Source of the DNA: Nocardia inohanensis NBRC 100128
GTDB lineage: Bacteria > Actinomycetota > Actinomycetes > Mycobacteriales > Mycobacteriaceae
NCBI RefSeq assembly: GCF_001612945.1
Contig: NZ_BDBK01000011.1
Location: 124,001 to 188,000 of the forward strand
Length of the DNA: 64,000 nt
Direction of reading: 5' to 3'
The notes under the pieces are model-generated. The model was not told the DNA's origin. It saw only the letters and a program-made list of their open reading frames with translations, and searched no databases. Below, piece after piece: positions 25,918 to 34,706 of this stretch (position 1 is the first letter of the stretch; each line of letters opens with the position of its first letter). The translations under genes were made by a program, and so were the position numbers.

Positions 25918-26700
25918 TCACGCCCGTCGCCGGGCCCGCGTCACCGCCAGCACGGCGCCTGCGGCCAGCGCTCCGGTGACCGCCATGACGATCACCTGCG
26001 GTTGGCTCAGCGTGTCGTCCCCGGCGACCAGGTACCAGCCGACATTGATCAACCAGTGGCCGACCGTGGCTACCAGGATGCGCTGGCGGACACTGCCGTT
26101 GCCCAGGTACCCCAGCACCACGGCGAAGGACAGGGCCGCCACCACGAACGAGAGGGCCGGCACCGCGCCCGCCGCGAACACCTGCACATGCCAGCACGCC
26201 CACACCGCGCCGGTCACCAGGACCGCGGCCAACCGGCGCATCCGGGTTTCGAGCATCGGTTGCATCAGACCGCGCCAGCCGATCTCCTCGCCGCATGCGC
26301 CGACGAGTTGAAGGGCCAGGAAGACTGCGAACGGCGTGCTCCCGATCGCGGCGGGTCCGACCAGGTGATGCCCCGACCAGGCCATGGCCGCCGAGGCCAG
26401 CGCCCAGATCGCCACGCAGACAGTGATCACCGCGACGAGGTCGACAAGCACTCGACGCCAAGGTATTTCGGGCGGGAGTAGTCCAGAGATGTTCTTGCGG
26501 AAGGCCATCCAGGTCAATGCCGCCGCGATCGCCGGGCCGAACTGCACCAGCGACAACACCGCGGCGTCCAGACCCGTAAGCGACTGCACCACAAGCAACC
26601 CCGCCGAAGCCGACAGGGTGACCACGATGTAGACGCCCACCGCGACCCAGAGCCGTCCCGGGCTGCGCTGCCGAGAACCCGACTCCAGCACAACGTTCAC
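25918..26700 (-). CDS. CPBP family intramembrane protease
   Basis: A protein of about 260 residues with seven or eight membrane segments. The CPBP (Abi) motifs are present: GEEIGWRG near residues 137-143 (the EExxxR catalytic motif), the WHVQVF histidine near 171, and GHWLIN near the C-terminus. In bacteria these proteins are linked to peptide or bacteriocin processing, but most are uncharacterised. The GTG at 26700 is the likely start, although its ribosome site is weak. It converges on the secreted glycine-zipper gene with a 54-nt gap. Confidence 0.8.
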   Translation of the reverse strand: MNVVLESGSRQRSPGRLWVAVGVYIVVTLSASAGLLVVQSLTGLDAAVLSLVQFGPAIAAALTWMAFRKNISGLLPPEIPWRRVLVDLVAVITVCVAIWALASAAMAWSGHHLVGPAAIGSTPFAVFLALQLVGACGEEIGWRGLMQPMLETRMRRLAAVLVTGAVWACWHVQVFAAGAVPALSFVVAALSFAVVLGYLGNGSVRQRILVATVGHWLINVGWYLVAGDDTLSQPQVIVMAVTGALAAGAVLAVTRARRRA

Positions 26701-26737
26701 CCACGAATTCTGACACGCGGCGGCCCCCGCGAGCCGA

Positions 26738-27001
26738 CTATCCGGCGGACACCGCGGCCTTCTCGGCTTCGGCCGCCAGCACGCCATTGCGCTGCCGGTT
26801 CGGCATGCCGGTGCCGGGCATGGCGAAGTTCTTCACCACCTTGGTGACCGCTTCGATGGCCTGATCCGGCGCGAGATCGAACGCCGCCGCGGTAATGCCC
26901 CGATAGAAGATCATGTGTAAGTTCTCGTCGGCGGCGATGCGCGCCAGCATGCGGTCCGCGATCGGGTCGTCGCAGACCCTGCCGGTGGTGCGGTGACTGA
27001 C
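26738..27001 (-). pseudogene. C-terminal remnant of an acyl-ACP desaturase (DesA-like)
   Basis: About 87 codons read VSHRTTGRVCDDPIADRM and continue with ARIAADENLHMIFYRG, the C-terminal third of the soluble di-iron acyl-ACP desaturases of mycobacteria and relatives. The EXXH ligand in ENLH is present. The first 180 or so residues, with the other iron ligands, are missing: upstream of 27001 the similarity stops and the SMP-30 gene ends at 27062. No stop interrupts the remaining part, so this looks like a deletion remnant rather than point decay. It cannot form an active desaturase. Confidence 0.75.
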
Positions 27002-27061
27002 CCGGCAGTCCGTATGCCGGGCGACTCGATGGCCGAAATGTGGATGAAAGGTGCAAGCGGG

Positions 27062-27913
27062 TCAGGGGCGGCCGACTCCGGGGATCTGGACCGGGAGGGT
27101 GAGGATTTCGCCGGTGCGGGGGCCGGTGGTGAGGCGGGTGAGGTTCTCCGGGACGGGGTCGGAGAGGCGCCATTCGGCTGTGCAGATGAAGAGGGTGCGG
27201 CGGTCGGGGCCGCCTAGCATGAGGGCGAAAGGGGCTCGGTTCTCCGGGAGTTCGACTCGTTGGAGGATTTCGCCGCCTTCGGCTACGCGCACTATCGAGT
27301 GGCCGCCGGTGGAGACCCAGACCGCGCCTTCGGCGTCCAGGCAGATGCCGTCCGGGCCTAGGTTTTCGGCGAAGGTGCGACGGTTGGACAGGTCGCCGTC
27401 GGCGTTGATGTCGAAGGCGGTGAGTTTGCCGGCGAAGGATTCGCAGATGATCAGGGTGCGGTTGTCGGGGGTGATGATCATGCCGTTGGGGAATTCGATC
27501 TCGTCGGCGACTTGGCGGAGGCGGCCGTCGGGGGTGACGAGTTTGATGTAGCCGGGCTCAGGTGGGGCTCCGGCGGCGAAGGCGAAGTCCGCGCCGTTGA
27601 GGTAGATGTTGCCGCAGGCGTCGACCACGATTTCGTTCGCGTGCTGATCGGCGTGGAGAACCAGTGTGCCGTCGGGTTCCTGACGGCGCAGCTGGTCGCC
27701 GGTCACCAGTAGGCGGCCGTCGGGCAGCCAATCGATGGAGTAGCCCATCGGGTGGCTGTCGGGGTCGCGAGTGGCCATCACTTCGGCCTTGCCGTCCATG
27801 TCGACGGCTACGACCTGGCGGTCGATCCAGTTGCAGAACCACAGGCGACCTTCGTGCCAGCGCGGGGATTCCGGGATTCCCAGGCCGTCCAGCAAGACTC
27901 GTGGTTCGGGCAT
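27062..27913 (-). CDS. SMP-30/gluconolactonase family protein
   Basis: A 283-residue six-bladed propeller of the SMP-30 family, likely a metal-dependent sugar lactonase. The conserved metal ligands lie in GIPESPRWHE, EFPNGM and GPDGICLD. It lies downstream of a sodium/sugar symporter and galactokinase on the same strand, so a sugar-lactone substrate such as galactonolactone is possible; that is inference. The start is ATG 27913 with GAAAG upstream. Confidence 0.85.
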   Translation of the reverse strand: MPEPRVLLDGLGIPESPRWHEGRLWFCNWIDRQVVAVDMDGKAEVMATRDPDSHPMGYSIDWLPDGRLLVTGDQLRRQEPDGTLVLHADQHANEIVVDACGNIYLNGADFAFAAGAPPEPGYIKLVTPDGRLRQVADEIEFPNGMIITPDNRTLIICESFAGKLTAFDINADGDLSNRRTFAENLGPDGICLDAEGAVWVSTGGHSIVRVAEGGEILQRVELPENRAPFALMLGGPDRRTLFICTAEWRLSDPVPENLTRLTTGPRTGEILTLPVQIPGVGRP

Positions 27914-28049
27914 GGCTGGTCGCTTTCGAAGTCGCCGAATTTCACGGTAGCTGTGAATGTATCCCACTCGGCGGGGGGTAGGAGCCGGTGCAGTCGGCGG
28001 ATGTGGTGATCGTGAGCCCGGAGAATGCTTATGCCCGTTGGTCTACCGG

Positions 28050-28283
28050 CTATTCGGGGGTTTGATTCGACGCCTCTTCCGCCTCGCGGACCGGGCGCAG
28101 GCGGACCCAGGTGAAGAAGACGAGGCCGGCTATGAGCATGCCGATGCCGGCCCAGAGGTTGATGTCTATGCCGCCGGTTTTCATGTGCTGGACGGTCGAG
28201 TCGTAGCTTAGGGCGACGATGATGAGGATGAGGCCGTAGCAGGCGAGAAGTCCGCCGACAATGGTGCGGATATCGAACAGCAT
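28050..28283 (-). CDS. Small two-TM protein next to the sodium/solute symporter
   Basis: A 77-residue protein with two membrane helices (about residues 9-29 and 42-61) and a charged C-terminal tail. It begins 12 nt after the symporter stop, so it is almost certainly co-transcribed. No family was recognised. Small partners of symporters often stabilise or regulate the carrier, which is only a suggestion here. Confidence 0.65.
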   Translation of the reverse strand: MLFDIRTIVGGLLACYGLILIIVALSYDSTVQHMKTGGIDINLWAGIGMLIAGLVFFTWVRLRPVREAEEASNQTPE

Positions 28284-28295
28284 TGGGCGCCTTTC

Positions 28296-30017
28296 CTATC
28301 CGACGAGGATATTGAGCAGGATGACCAGGAACAGGGCGATGCCGGCCAGCGGGGCGGGGCGCTGGTACCAGGGGAGGGTGGCGGCATCGGGGTCCGTGCG
28401 CAGGTCGGTGGGGGTTTCGGAGTAGACCAGGCCGACCAGTTCGAATTCCGGTTTGGGGCGGGAGTTCGAGGTGACGACGATGCTCACCAGGATGTCGACC
28501 GCGAAGGCGACACCCGCGGCTACGAAACTCGTTCCCTGGCCGGACAATTCGAAGAAGCCGGTTTTGCTGAGGATGAAAATAATGATGGCGGCGGCGGTTC
28601 CGGATACCAGGCCGGTCCAGCCGGCGGCGGGGGTCATGCGCTTCCAGAACATGCCCAGGATGAAGGTGGCGAACAAGGGCGCGTTGAAGAAGCTGAACAG
28701 GGTTTGCAGGTAATCCATGATGTTGGCGAAATTGCCTGCGACGAACGCGGTTCCGACCGCGATGAGGGTTGCGGCCACGGTGGCGAGGCGGCCGATACGG
28801 AGATAGTAGGAGTCCTCGCGATCGCGGACCACATAGCGCTGCCACAGGTCGTAGCTGAAGACGGTGTTGAAGGCCGACACATTCGCGGCCATGCCGGCCA
28901 TGAACGCGGCCAGCAGTCCGGCCAGGGCCACACCGAGCAGACCGTTGGGGAGGGTTTCCTTCATCAGGTAGAGCAGGGCCTGGTTGTAGGTGACGTCACC
29001 GCTGAAGTCGGGGTCGGCGGTGACGGCGGCCTTGAAGTCGGCCATCTGCGGCACCAGCACCGCGCTGATCATGCCGGGGATCACGACTATGAAGGGGATG
29101 AACATCTTCGGGTACGCACCGATGATGGGAGTGCGCTGGGCGGCGGAGATGGAGTGCGTGGCCAGGGCACGCTGCACCTCGACGTAATTGGTGGTCCAGT
29201 AGCCGAACGACAGCACGAAGCCGAGACCGAACACGATGCCGATCACCGAACCGATATTGCTGGTGAACCCGGTGAGTTCATTGCCGGGCCAGGCGTGCAA
29301 TTGCTCGACGCCGCCGGGTCCTTCGATCACCTTGCCGCGCAGCCCCTCCCAGCCGCCGACCCGATGCAGCCCGACCAGGGTGAGCGGCAGCAGCGCGGCG
29401 ACGATCACGAAGAATTGCAGGACCTCGTTGTAGATGGCCGCCGACAATCCGCCGAGGGTGATGTAGGACAGCACGATCGCCGCCGCCACCAGCACCGACA
29501 CCCACAGCGGCCAGCCCAGCAGCGCGTTCAGGATGGAACCCAGCAGATAGAGGTTCACCCCGGCGATCAGCACCTGCGCCACCGCGAAGCTGATCGCATT
29601 CACCAGGTGCGCCCCGGGACCGAAACGCCGCAGCATGAACTCGGGCACGCTGCGCACCTTGGAGCCGTAATAGAACGGCATCATCACGATGCCCAGAAAC
29701 AGCATGGCCGGCACCGCGCCGATCCAGAAGTAGTGCATGGTCGGCATGCCGTACTGCGCGCCGTTGGCCGACATGCCCATGATCTCGACCGCGCCCAGAT
29801 TGGCGGAGATGAAGGCCAGCCCGGTCACCCAGGCGGGCAGCGAACGACCGGAGAGGAAGAAATCCAGACTGGTCGAGATGCGCCGCCGGGCCATCAATCC
29901 GATGCCGAGTACCACCGTGAAATACAGTGCGACCAGGGCATAGTCGACGGGGTCGGCGTCCAGTCGCAGCTGCCCGGCGGCCAAAACGGCGGCCGGCGGG
30001 CTGGCGTCGAACGGCAT
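28296..30017 (-). CDS. Sodium:solute symporter (SGLT-like)
   Basis: A 573-residue SSS family carrier with about 14 membrane helices, close in pattern to bacterial SGLT proteins such as the Vibrio galactose symporter. Visible blocks are LSGRSLPAWVTGLAFISANLGAVE at the start, SYITLGGLSAAIYNEVLQFF, FGYWTTNYVEVQRALA and the GMAANVSAFNTVFSYDLWQ segment. The ATG at 30017 has AGGAGAAG just upstream. With galactokinase encoded 650 nt upstream on the same strand, sodium-coupled galactose uptake is the most likely job. Confidence 0.88.
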   Translation of the reverse strand: MPFDASPPAAVLAAGQLRLDADPVDYALVALYFTVVLGIGLMARRRISTSLDFFLSGRSLPAWVTGLAFISANLGAVEIMGMSANGAQYGMPTMHYFWIGAVPAMLFLGIVMMPFYYGSKVRSVPEFMLRRFGPGAHLVNAISFAVAQVLIAGVNLYLLGSILNALLGWPLWVSVLVAAAIVLSYITLGGLSAAIYNEVLQFFVIVAALLPLTLVGLHRVGGWEGLRGKVIEGPGGVEQLHAWPGNELTGFTSNIGSVIGIVFGLGFVLSFGYWTTNYVEVQRALATHSISAAQRTPIIGAYPKMFIPFIVVIPGMISAVLVPQMADFKAAVTADPDFSGDVTYNQALLYLMKETLPNGLLGVALAGLLAAFMAGMAANVSAFNTVFSYDLWQRYVVRDREDSYYLRIGRLATVAATLIAVGTAFVAGNFANIMDYLQTLFSFFNAPLFATFILGMFWKRMTPAAGWTGLVSGTAAAIIIFILSKTGFFELSGQGTSFVAAGVAFAVDILVSIVVTSNSRPKPEFELVGLVYSETPTDLRTDPDAATLPWYQRPAPLAGIALFLVILLNILVG

Positions 30018-30137
30018 ACGGCTTCTCCTGTCGAAACGATCACGAGATGACGCGGGCGCGACTGTGCCGCGCAATAGTAGCGGGGCGTTCGCGGCGCTCC
30101 GGGAGGTTCACGACGGCGGCGGGCGTGTCCGCCGCGA

Positions 30138-30569
30138 TTACCAGGTCCAGTGCGGGACTTCGCGCAATGGGTGCAGGTCGGCGTCGGTTTCGGCATGTGA
30201 ATTCTGCTGGGCGACCCGCGCGCCGAACTCGACGTGCTCGCGGACGGCGGCTCGGAATTTCTCGTCGGCGGGTAGCCCGGCCGCATCCAGGGATTCCAGG
30301 TAGACCTCGACGAAGCGGAGCCGCTGGGCGTCGGTGATCCGCAGGCCGCGATGGGCGTCGATGATGTAGGCGAAGCCCAGCTCGCGGGTGAAACGGGCGG
30401 GGCCACCGAAGGATTCGGCGGTGAACCAGGTCAGATGGTCGACGTGGGTGGGCTGCCGGACCGGGAACACCTCGCGCAGCACCGGGTCGGCGAGTGCCTT
30501 GTCGTAGAAGATCTCCTCCAGCCGGTGCAAGGCTTCGTCACCGCCGGCGAACTCGTACAGACTTTCCAT
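30138..30569 (-). CDS. Group II truncated hemoglobin
   Basis: A 143-residue globin of the truncated type. It keeps the actinobacterial pattern PTHVDHLTWFTAESFGGP, the proximal F8 histidine in DAHRGLRI, and the long C-terminal tail QNSHAETDADLHPLREVP. It probably binds heme and oxygen or NO in the cytoplasm. The usual group II tryptophan at the G8 position is not obvious; it is replaced near RLRFVEVYL. It lies between galactokinase and the symporter on the same strand but has no clear link with sugar use. Confidence 0.85.
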   Translation of the reverse strand: MESLYEFAGGDEALHRLEEIFYDKALADPVLREVFPVRQPTHVDHLTWFTAESFGGPARFTRELGFAYIIDAHRGLRITDAQRLRFVEVYLESLDAAGLPADEKFRAAVREHVEFGARVAQQNSHAETDADLHPLREVPHWTW

Positions 30570-30665
30570 GGCTCGCGCTCATTCCTGGTGTGCGAGTGGA
30601 TCGTTGCGTATCCAGGCTAGGCCGATCATGGGCTGTTCGTCCGTCTTTCCGGCGAAGGAAAACGA

Positions 30666-31778
30666 TCAATCGAGCCGGCGCGCCCCCGCCGCGGGCGTGA
30701 CGGCGAAGGTGCGCGGCGGATGGAAATCACTGTCGGCGAAGGCTTCTCGCACCGCCGAGCCGATCGCACCGGTGCGCCCGCGATCCACCAGTGCGATGGC
30801 GCTGCCGCCGAAACCACCGCCCACCAGGCGCGCGCCATGGGCTCCGGCGGCCAGGGCACTCGCCACGGCGGTGTCGAGCTGGGGTGCGGAGACCTCGTAG
30901 TCGTCGCGGAGGGAGCGATGCCCGGCGGTCAGGATCGGGCCGATGGCGCGCGGGTCCGCACCGGTGAGCAATTGCGTGGCAACCTCGAGCACGCGTGCGT
31001 TCTCGGTGACCACGTGCCGGGCGCGGCGCCGCAGCACCGGATCGGCGAGCGCCTCCACCGCCTCCGGCTCGGTGACATCACGCAGCGATGGGACGCCCAA
31101 TTGTGCGGCGGCGGCAGCGGTTTCGGTTCTGCGCCGCGCGTACTCGCCGTCCACCAGGCGGTGCGGGCTGCCGGTGTCGATCACCAGCAGTTCGAGGTCG
31201 AAGCGCTCCAGCTCGAACGGGATCTGCACCCGGCCGCCGCTGCGCACGTCCAGGAACAGCACATGTCCGGCGGTGCAGAGCATCGACGCCGACTGATCGA
31301 GCACGCCGGTCGGCACACCCACGTAGACGTTCTCGGCGGCGCGGGCGATATCGATGATCTCGTCGGCGGACAGCTCGGGTGCGAAGAGATCTCGCAGCGC
31401 GACCGCCACCGAACAGCACACCGCGGCCGAGGACGACAGGCCCGCGCCCATCGGGACGGTGCCGTCCAGTTCGAGTTCCAGACCGGTGATCTCGTGACCG
31501 CGGCGCTCGAATTCCCGGATCACGCCGAGCGGATAGTGCGACCAGCCGGGCAGTTCCGACCAGCCGCCCGCGGTCAGCGCCTCCAGGGTCTCGCTCACCG
31601 CGTCGCCGGGCGCCTGGTGAGATCGCAACCGCACCATCTCATCCGATCGGGCGGTGACGGTGCAGGTCACACCCAGTGGCACCGCCAGCGGCAGCACGTA
31701 GCCGTCGTTGTAATCGGTGTGCTCGCCGATCAGATTGACCCGGCCCGGCGCGTACCAGCGCCCCGTCGTGCATACCAC
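30666..31778 (-). CDS. galK: Galactokinase
   Basis: A protein of about 370 residues that phosphorylates galactose to galactose-1-phosphate with ATP. All GHMP-kinase signatures are present: APGRVNLIGEHTDYNDG, PMGAGLSSSAA and GARLVGGGFGGSA. The GTG at 31778 is preferred over an ATG at 31802 because AGGAG lies 5 nt before it and the short N-terminus then matches the family. galT and galE are not adjacent; an epimerase at 54838 is of a different, unassigned type. A pair of repeated motifs lies in the promoter region upstream. Confidence 0.93.
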   Translation of the reverse strand: MVCTTGRWYAPGRVNLIGEHTDYNDGYVLPLAVPLGVTCTVTARSDEMVRLRSHQAPGDAVSETLEALTAGGWSELPGWSHYPLGVIREFERRGHEITGLELELDGTVPMGAGLSSSAAVCCSVAVALRDLFAPELSADEIIDIARAAENVYVGVPTGVLDQSASMLCTAGHVLFLDVRSGGRVQIPFELERFDLELLVIDTGSPHRLVDGEYARRRTETAAAAAQLGVPSLRDVTEPEAVEALADPVLRRRARHVVTENARVLEVATQLLTGADPRAIGPILTAGHRSLRDDYEVSAPQLDTAVASALAAGAHGARLVGGGFGGSAIALVDRGRTGAIGSAVREAFADSDFHPPRTFAVTPAAGARRLD

Positions 31779-32099
31779 CGTTGCTCCTGTCCAGACGATC
31801 ATGCAGGCCGTACGGTTCGATTCGCAGGCAGCATAGCGAGTCTCGCGAAACGAGAACCTTCGGGATCGGTGAACTCCGCTACGAAATCTCGCGTTTCGTG
31901 TCATGATCGACTCGGTTTCCCAGATCTCGACGGCAGCCGTTCTGCCGCCGTCGGCTGGGTCCTATGCTCGTACAGCAACACTCGGTTCGCGATTCACCGG
32001 TGTCCCTCTGAGCCGGCTCTCGTGGACACGGTGATTTCGGGTGCGCAAGACCGAAGGTGGCACGGTTCCTGGGGATGGAGCGGACAAGGGGGGCTGGTA
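31779..32099. promoter_or_regulatory. 321-nt divergent intergenic region between galK and the GGDEF gene
   Basis: No gene is supported here. It contains two related 14-bp elements, TCTCGCGAAACGAG at 31841-31854 and TCTCGCGTTTCGTG at 31887-31900, spaced 46 nt apart. The first forms a CTCG/CGAG dyad, and the second is flanked by an ACGAAA/TTTCGT inverted repeat at 31881-31899. They may be operators for a regulator of galK; this is inference from the repetition only. The purine-rich AAGGGGGG before 32100 is the ribosome site of the GGDEF gene. Confidence 0.5.
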
Positions 32100-33617
32100 G
32101 TGACAGACGTAGAACCGACCGGTCCGTCTGTGCGGCGGTTCCGATTCTGCTGGCGCACCATGTTGTTCCTCTGCGGGCTGCTCATTCTCGCGCTGCCGCT
32201 GGTCGTCGACTCCCGCCCCCTGGCACTGGCCACTCTCGTCACCTCGGTCACCATCAGCCTGTTCATGATCGGCGTCGGCACCCGCCAGCATCGCCCGCGC
32301 CATCCGCTGCCCTGGCATCTGCTCTCGGCCTCGGCGGTGCAGTTCACCATCGGCACCGCGCTGCGTGATCTCACCGACTGGCAGCATCATCCGTTCGACG
32401 ATCTGTTCACCCTCAGCGGTTACTGCTGTATCGGCGCGGCCGCGGTCTTGTGGCTGCGGCCGCGGCAGAACAGCACCGACCACGATCTGCTGCTGGACTC
32501 CGGGCTCATCGGCCTGGGCGCGGCGCTGGTGTCGTGGACCTTCCTCATCTCCCCCATCCTGCACAAGGCGTCCGGCTTCAATCTCGCCACCGTGACCGCC
32601 GTGACCTACCCCATCGTGGATGCCTTCCTGCTCACCGTGGTGGTGCATTCGGTGGTGACCTCCGCGCGGTCGGAGACGGCGGTGCGGCTGGTGTACCTAG
32701 CCATGCTGGTCATTCTGGCCGGGGATATCGGCTACAACCTGGAGACGGCGGGCTCGGCCGACCTGAGCCGGCAGGTGCTGCTGATGCCTTTGCAGTTGGC
32801 GTACACGCTGATCGGGGCGGCGGCGCTGCATCCGAGCATGGTGGTGCTGGGCGGGCATCGCGATATTCACGCGCATCGGTCGCGGCAGCGGGCCAGCATC
32901 ATCGCGATCGTGATGATCGTGGCGGCGCTGGTGCCGGTGGTCGGGTCGAGTCTGGATCTGATCGACCGCGTGGTGGTTTCGTCGCTCTTCGCGCTACTAC
33001 TAGCGGGGGTGCTGCTACGTAGCGAGCGCGCCATCGAACGCAGCGCCCGCAGCGAACGGCGCGCGCAGTATCAGGCCGACCACGACATGCTGACCGGACT
33101 GCTGAACCGCGCCGCTCTGCTGCGGGCGTTGCATCGTAATCGGGAGAAGTGGGGCGGGCAGCCACTTGCCTTGTTGTTCATAGACCTTGACGGATTCAAG
33201 CGGGTCAATGACAACTACGGGCACGCGGTGGGTGACGAGTTGATCGCCAATGCGGCGGCGCGGATCCGGCGCATCATCCGGCGCGACGACGCGGCCGCGC
33301 GGTACGGCGGAGACGAATTCGTGGTGCTGGCGCCACTGGCGCGGCAGCAGGCGGTGCTGCTGGCCGAGCGGCTGCTGGCGACACTCGGTGAACCGTTCGA
33401 GCTGAGTGCGGCCGAGGTGCGGATCGCGGCCAGTATCGGAATCGCTTGCAGTGGACCGCGGGGCGGGGAGACCACCGTGTACGAGCTACTGCGCGAAGCG
33501 GATTCGGCCATGTACCACGCGAAGGAATACTCGCTCGGATACATCTTCCACGATGATCTGCGCCCGGGGCACCCGAAGAGCGGGTCGCAACCCTGGCAGC
33601 GCGAATCCGCGGTGTGA
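32100..33617 (+). CDS. Membrane-bound GGDEF diguanylate cyclase
   Basis: A 505-residue protein. About the first 320 residues hold 9 or so membrane helices, then comes a GGDEF domain with DHDMLTGLLNR, the metal-binding FIDLDGFKRVND and an intact RYGGDEFVVLA active-site loop. It should make cyclic di-GMP from GTP. No RxxD inhibitory site is obvious before the GGDEF loop and no EAL domain follows. The GTG at 32100 is preceded by AAGGGGGG. It is transcribed divergently from galK and is followed directly by a palindromic repeat. Confidence 0.88.
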   Translation: MTDVEPTGPSVRRFRFCWRTMLFLCGLLILALPLVVDSRPLALATLVTSVTISLFMIGVGTRQHRPRHPLPWHLLSASAVQFTIGTALRDLTDWQHHPFDDLFTLSGYCCIGAAAVLWLRPRQNSTDHDLLLDSGLIGLGAALVSWTFLISPILHKASGFNLATVTAVTYPIVDAFLLTVVVHSVVTSARSETAVRLVYLAMLVILAGDIGYNLETAGSADLSRQVLLMPLQLAYTLIGAAALHPSMVVLGGHRDIHAHRSRQRASIIAIVMIVAALVPVVGSSLDLIDRVVVSSLFALLLAGVLLRSERAIERSARSERRAQYQADHDMLTGLLNRAALLRALHRNREKWGGQPLALLFIDLDGFKRVNDNYGHAVGDELIANAAARIRRIIRRDDAAARYGGDEFVVLAPLARQQAVLLAERLLATLGEPFELSAAEVRIAASIGIACSGPRGGETTVYELLREADSAMYHAKEYSLGYIFHDDLRPGHPKSGSQPWQRESAV

Positions 33618-33627
33618 GTTACCAAGC

Positions 33628-33750
33628 CTCGTCATCCCGGCCTCACCCCCGTCATCCCGGCGCGCTTTTGGCCGGGATCTCACTTGTAGCAGTGAGATTC
33701 CGGCCAAAAGCATGCCGGAATAACAAAGGGGGTTAACCGGAATGACGAAG
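33628..33750. repeat. Nested palindromic repeat between convergent genes
   Basis: An inner 21-nt inverted repeat (33664-33684 and 33691-33711, one mismatch, 6-nt loop) is flanked by GTCATCCCGG at 33651-33660 pairing with CCGGAATAAC at 33715-33724. A further GTCATCCCGG at 33631-33640 pairs with CCGGAATGAC at 33737-33746, with C-tracts pairing with G-tracts between them. The element fills the gap between the GGDEF gene and the convergent gene ending at 33763. It has the look of a REP- or MITE-like palindrome and could also act as a two-way terminator. Confidence 0.8.
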
Positions 33751-33762
33751 GGGGACAGCTAG

Positions 33763-34509
33763 CTAGCCGGCGAGTTCGTCGAGTAGCCGACGGGCGTTCT
33801 CCAATTCGGCCTGGAGGGCCTCGACCTTGGCGCGCTGCGAGGCGCGCACCGACTCCAGTACGCCGTCCACTACTTCGGCGACTTCCTCGTGCAGCAGCTT
33901 GGCGGCTTGCGACACAGCGGAACTCGGCACCGGCAGGCCCTTGCTGCGCTTCTTACCCGCCACCACTTCCACGGTCCACTCACCGTCGGCGGTGCCGAGC
34001 AGGGTGACCGTCACCTCGGGGGCCTTCGCCTTCTTCGCGGCGGCGGCGGCCGGCTTGCGGGCCGGCGCGGGCGTGCCACCGGCGGGCTTGGCGGCCGGGG
34101 CGGGGGCGCTGGCGGGCTGCGGCGCTTCGGCTTTCGGCGCGGGCGGCGTGACCGGCGCGCTCGGCGGGGTGACAGGCGTGGCGGGCGACGGCATCGTCAC
34201 GGTGGAGTCCTTCCTGGTTGCCGATTTCGGTTTCGCTCCGGCGGCCGCGTCCTTGCGGGCCGGTTTGGTCAAGGTCACCTCGGTGGGACCGAAGGACAGT
34301 ACGTCTTTCGAACCGGTCGGCTTGACCTGAAGGAAATCTCCCTCGGATGGATCACCGAGCGAGATCACCTTTCCGGAACGGCCTTCCGGCACGCCGACCG
34401 CCGACGCCGTGAACCACACCATAGGCGGGCGGCCAGCGTCGATCTGATCGGCTATCTGCCGAATCTCGGTCTCCGACAAGGGCTGTGCTTTGGTGCTACG
34501 GGACGACAT
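33763..34509 (-). CDS. Ala/Pro/Lys-rich hypothetical protein
   Basis: A 248-residue cytoplasmic protein with three parts. The N-terminal domain (about 1-85) has SETEIRQIADQIDAGRPPMVWF. A low-complexity Pro/Ala/Lys linker occupies about 86-155. The C-terminal part is a short beta-rich segment (VTVTLLGTADGEWTVEVVAGKKRSKG) followed by a probable coiled coil (about 200-246). No catalytic motif is seen. The Lys/Ala/Pro-rich linker would suit nucleic-acid contact, but that is speculation. ATG 34509 follows GGAGAG. Confidence 0.65.
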   Translation of the reverse strand: MSSRSTKAQPLSETEIRQIADQIDAGRPPMVWFTASAVGVPEGRSGKVISLGDPSEGDFLQVKPTGSKDVLSFGPTEVTLTKPARKDAAAGAKPKSATRKDSTVTMPSPATPVTPPSAPVTPPAPKAEAPQPASAPAPAAKPAGGTPAPARKPAAAAAKKAKAPEVTVTLLGTADGEWTVEVVAGKKRSKGLPVPSSAVSQAAKLLHEEVAEVVDGVLESVRASQRAKVEALQAELENARRLLDELAG

Positions 34510-34706
34510 GGGGCTCTCCGGGCGGACGGCTGGACATCTGCGTGCCAAGAGCATGCACCATGGCACCGACAAATCCACATCCGAAGATTTCGCACCCCCA
34601 CCGCCGCACTGGTCAGCGAACGTTCAGCACTTCCGATTCATGCGGCCCACCGAGCATGGCGGCGGCTCCGATCGTAGGCCCTGCCCGCCCCCGCCGCGCA
34701 ATTTTC

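Noticed and set aside
30720..32099. Long plus-strand open frame through galK joined to the GGDEF gene
   Set aside because: The galactokinase motifs are all on the minus strand here. The plus frame is only open by composition, and the GGDEF protein has its own GTG and ribosome site at 32100.
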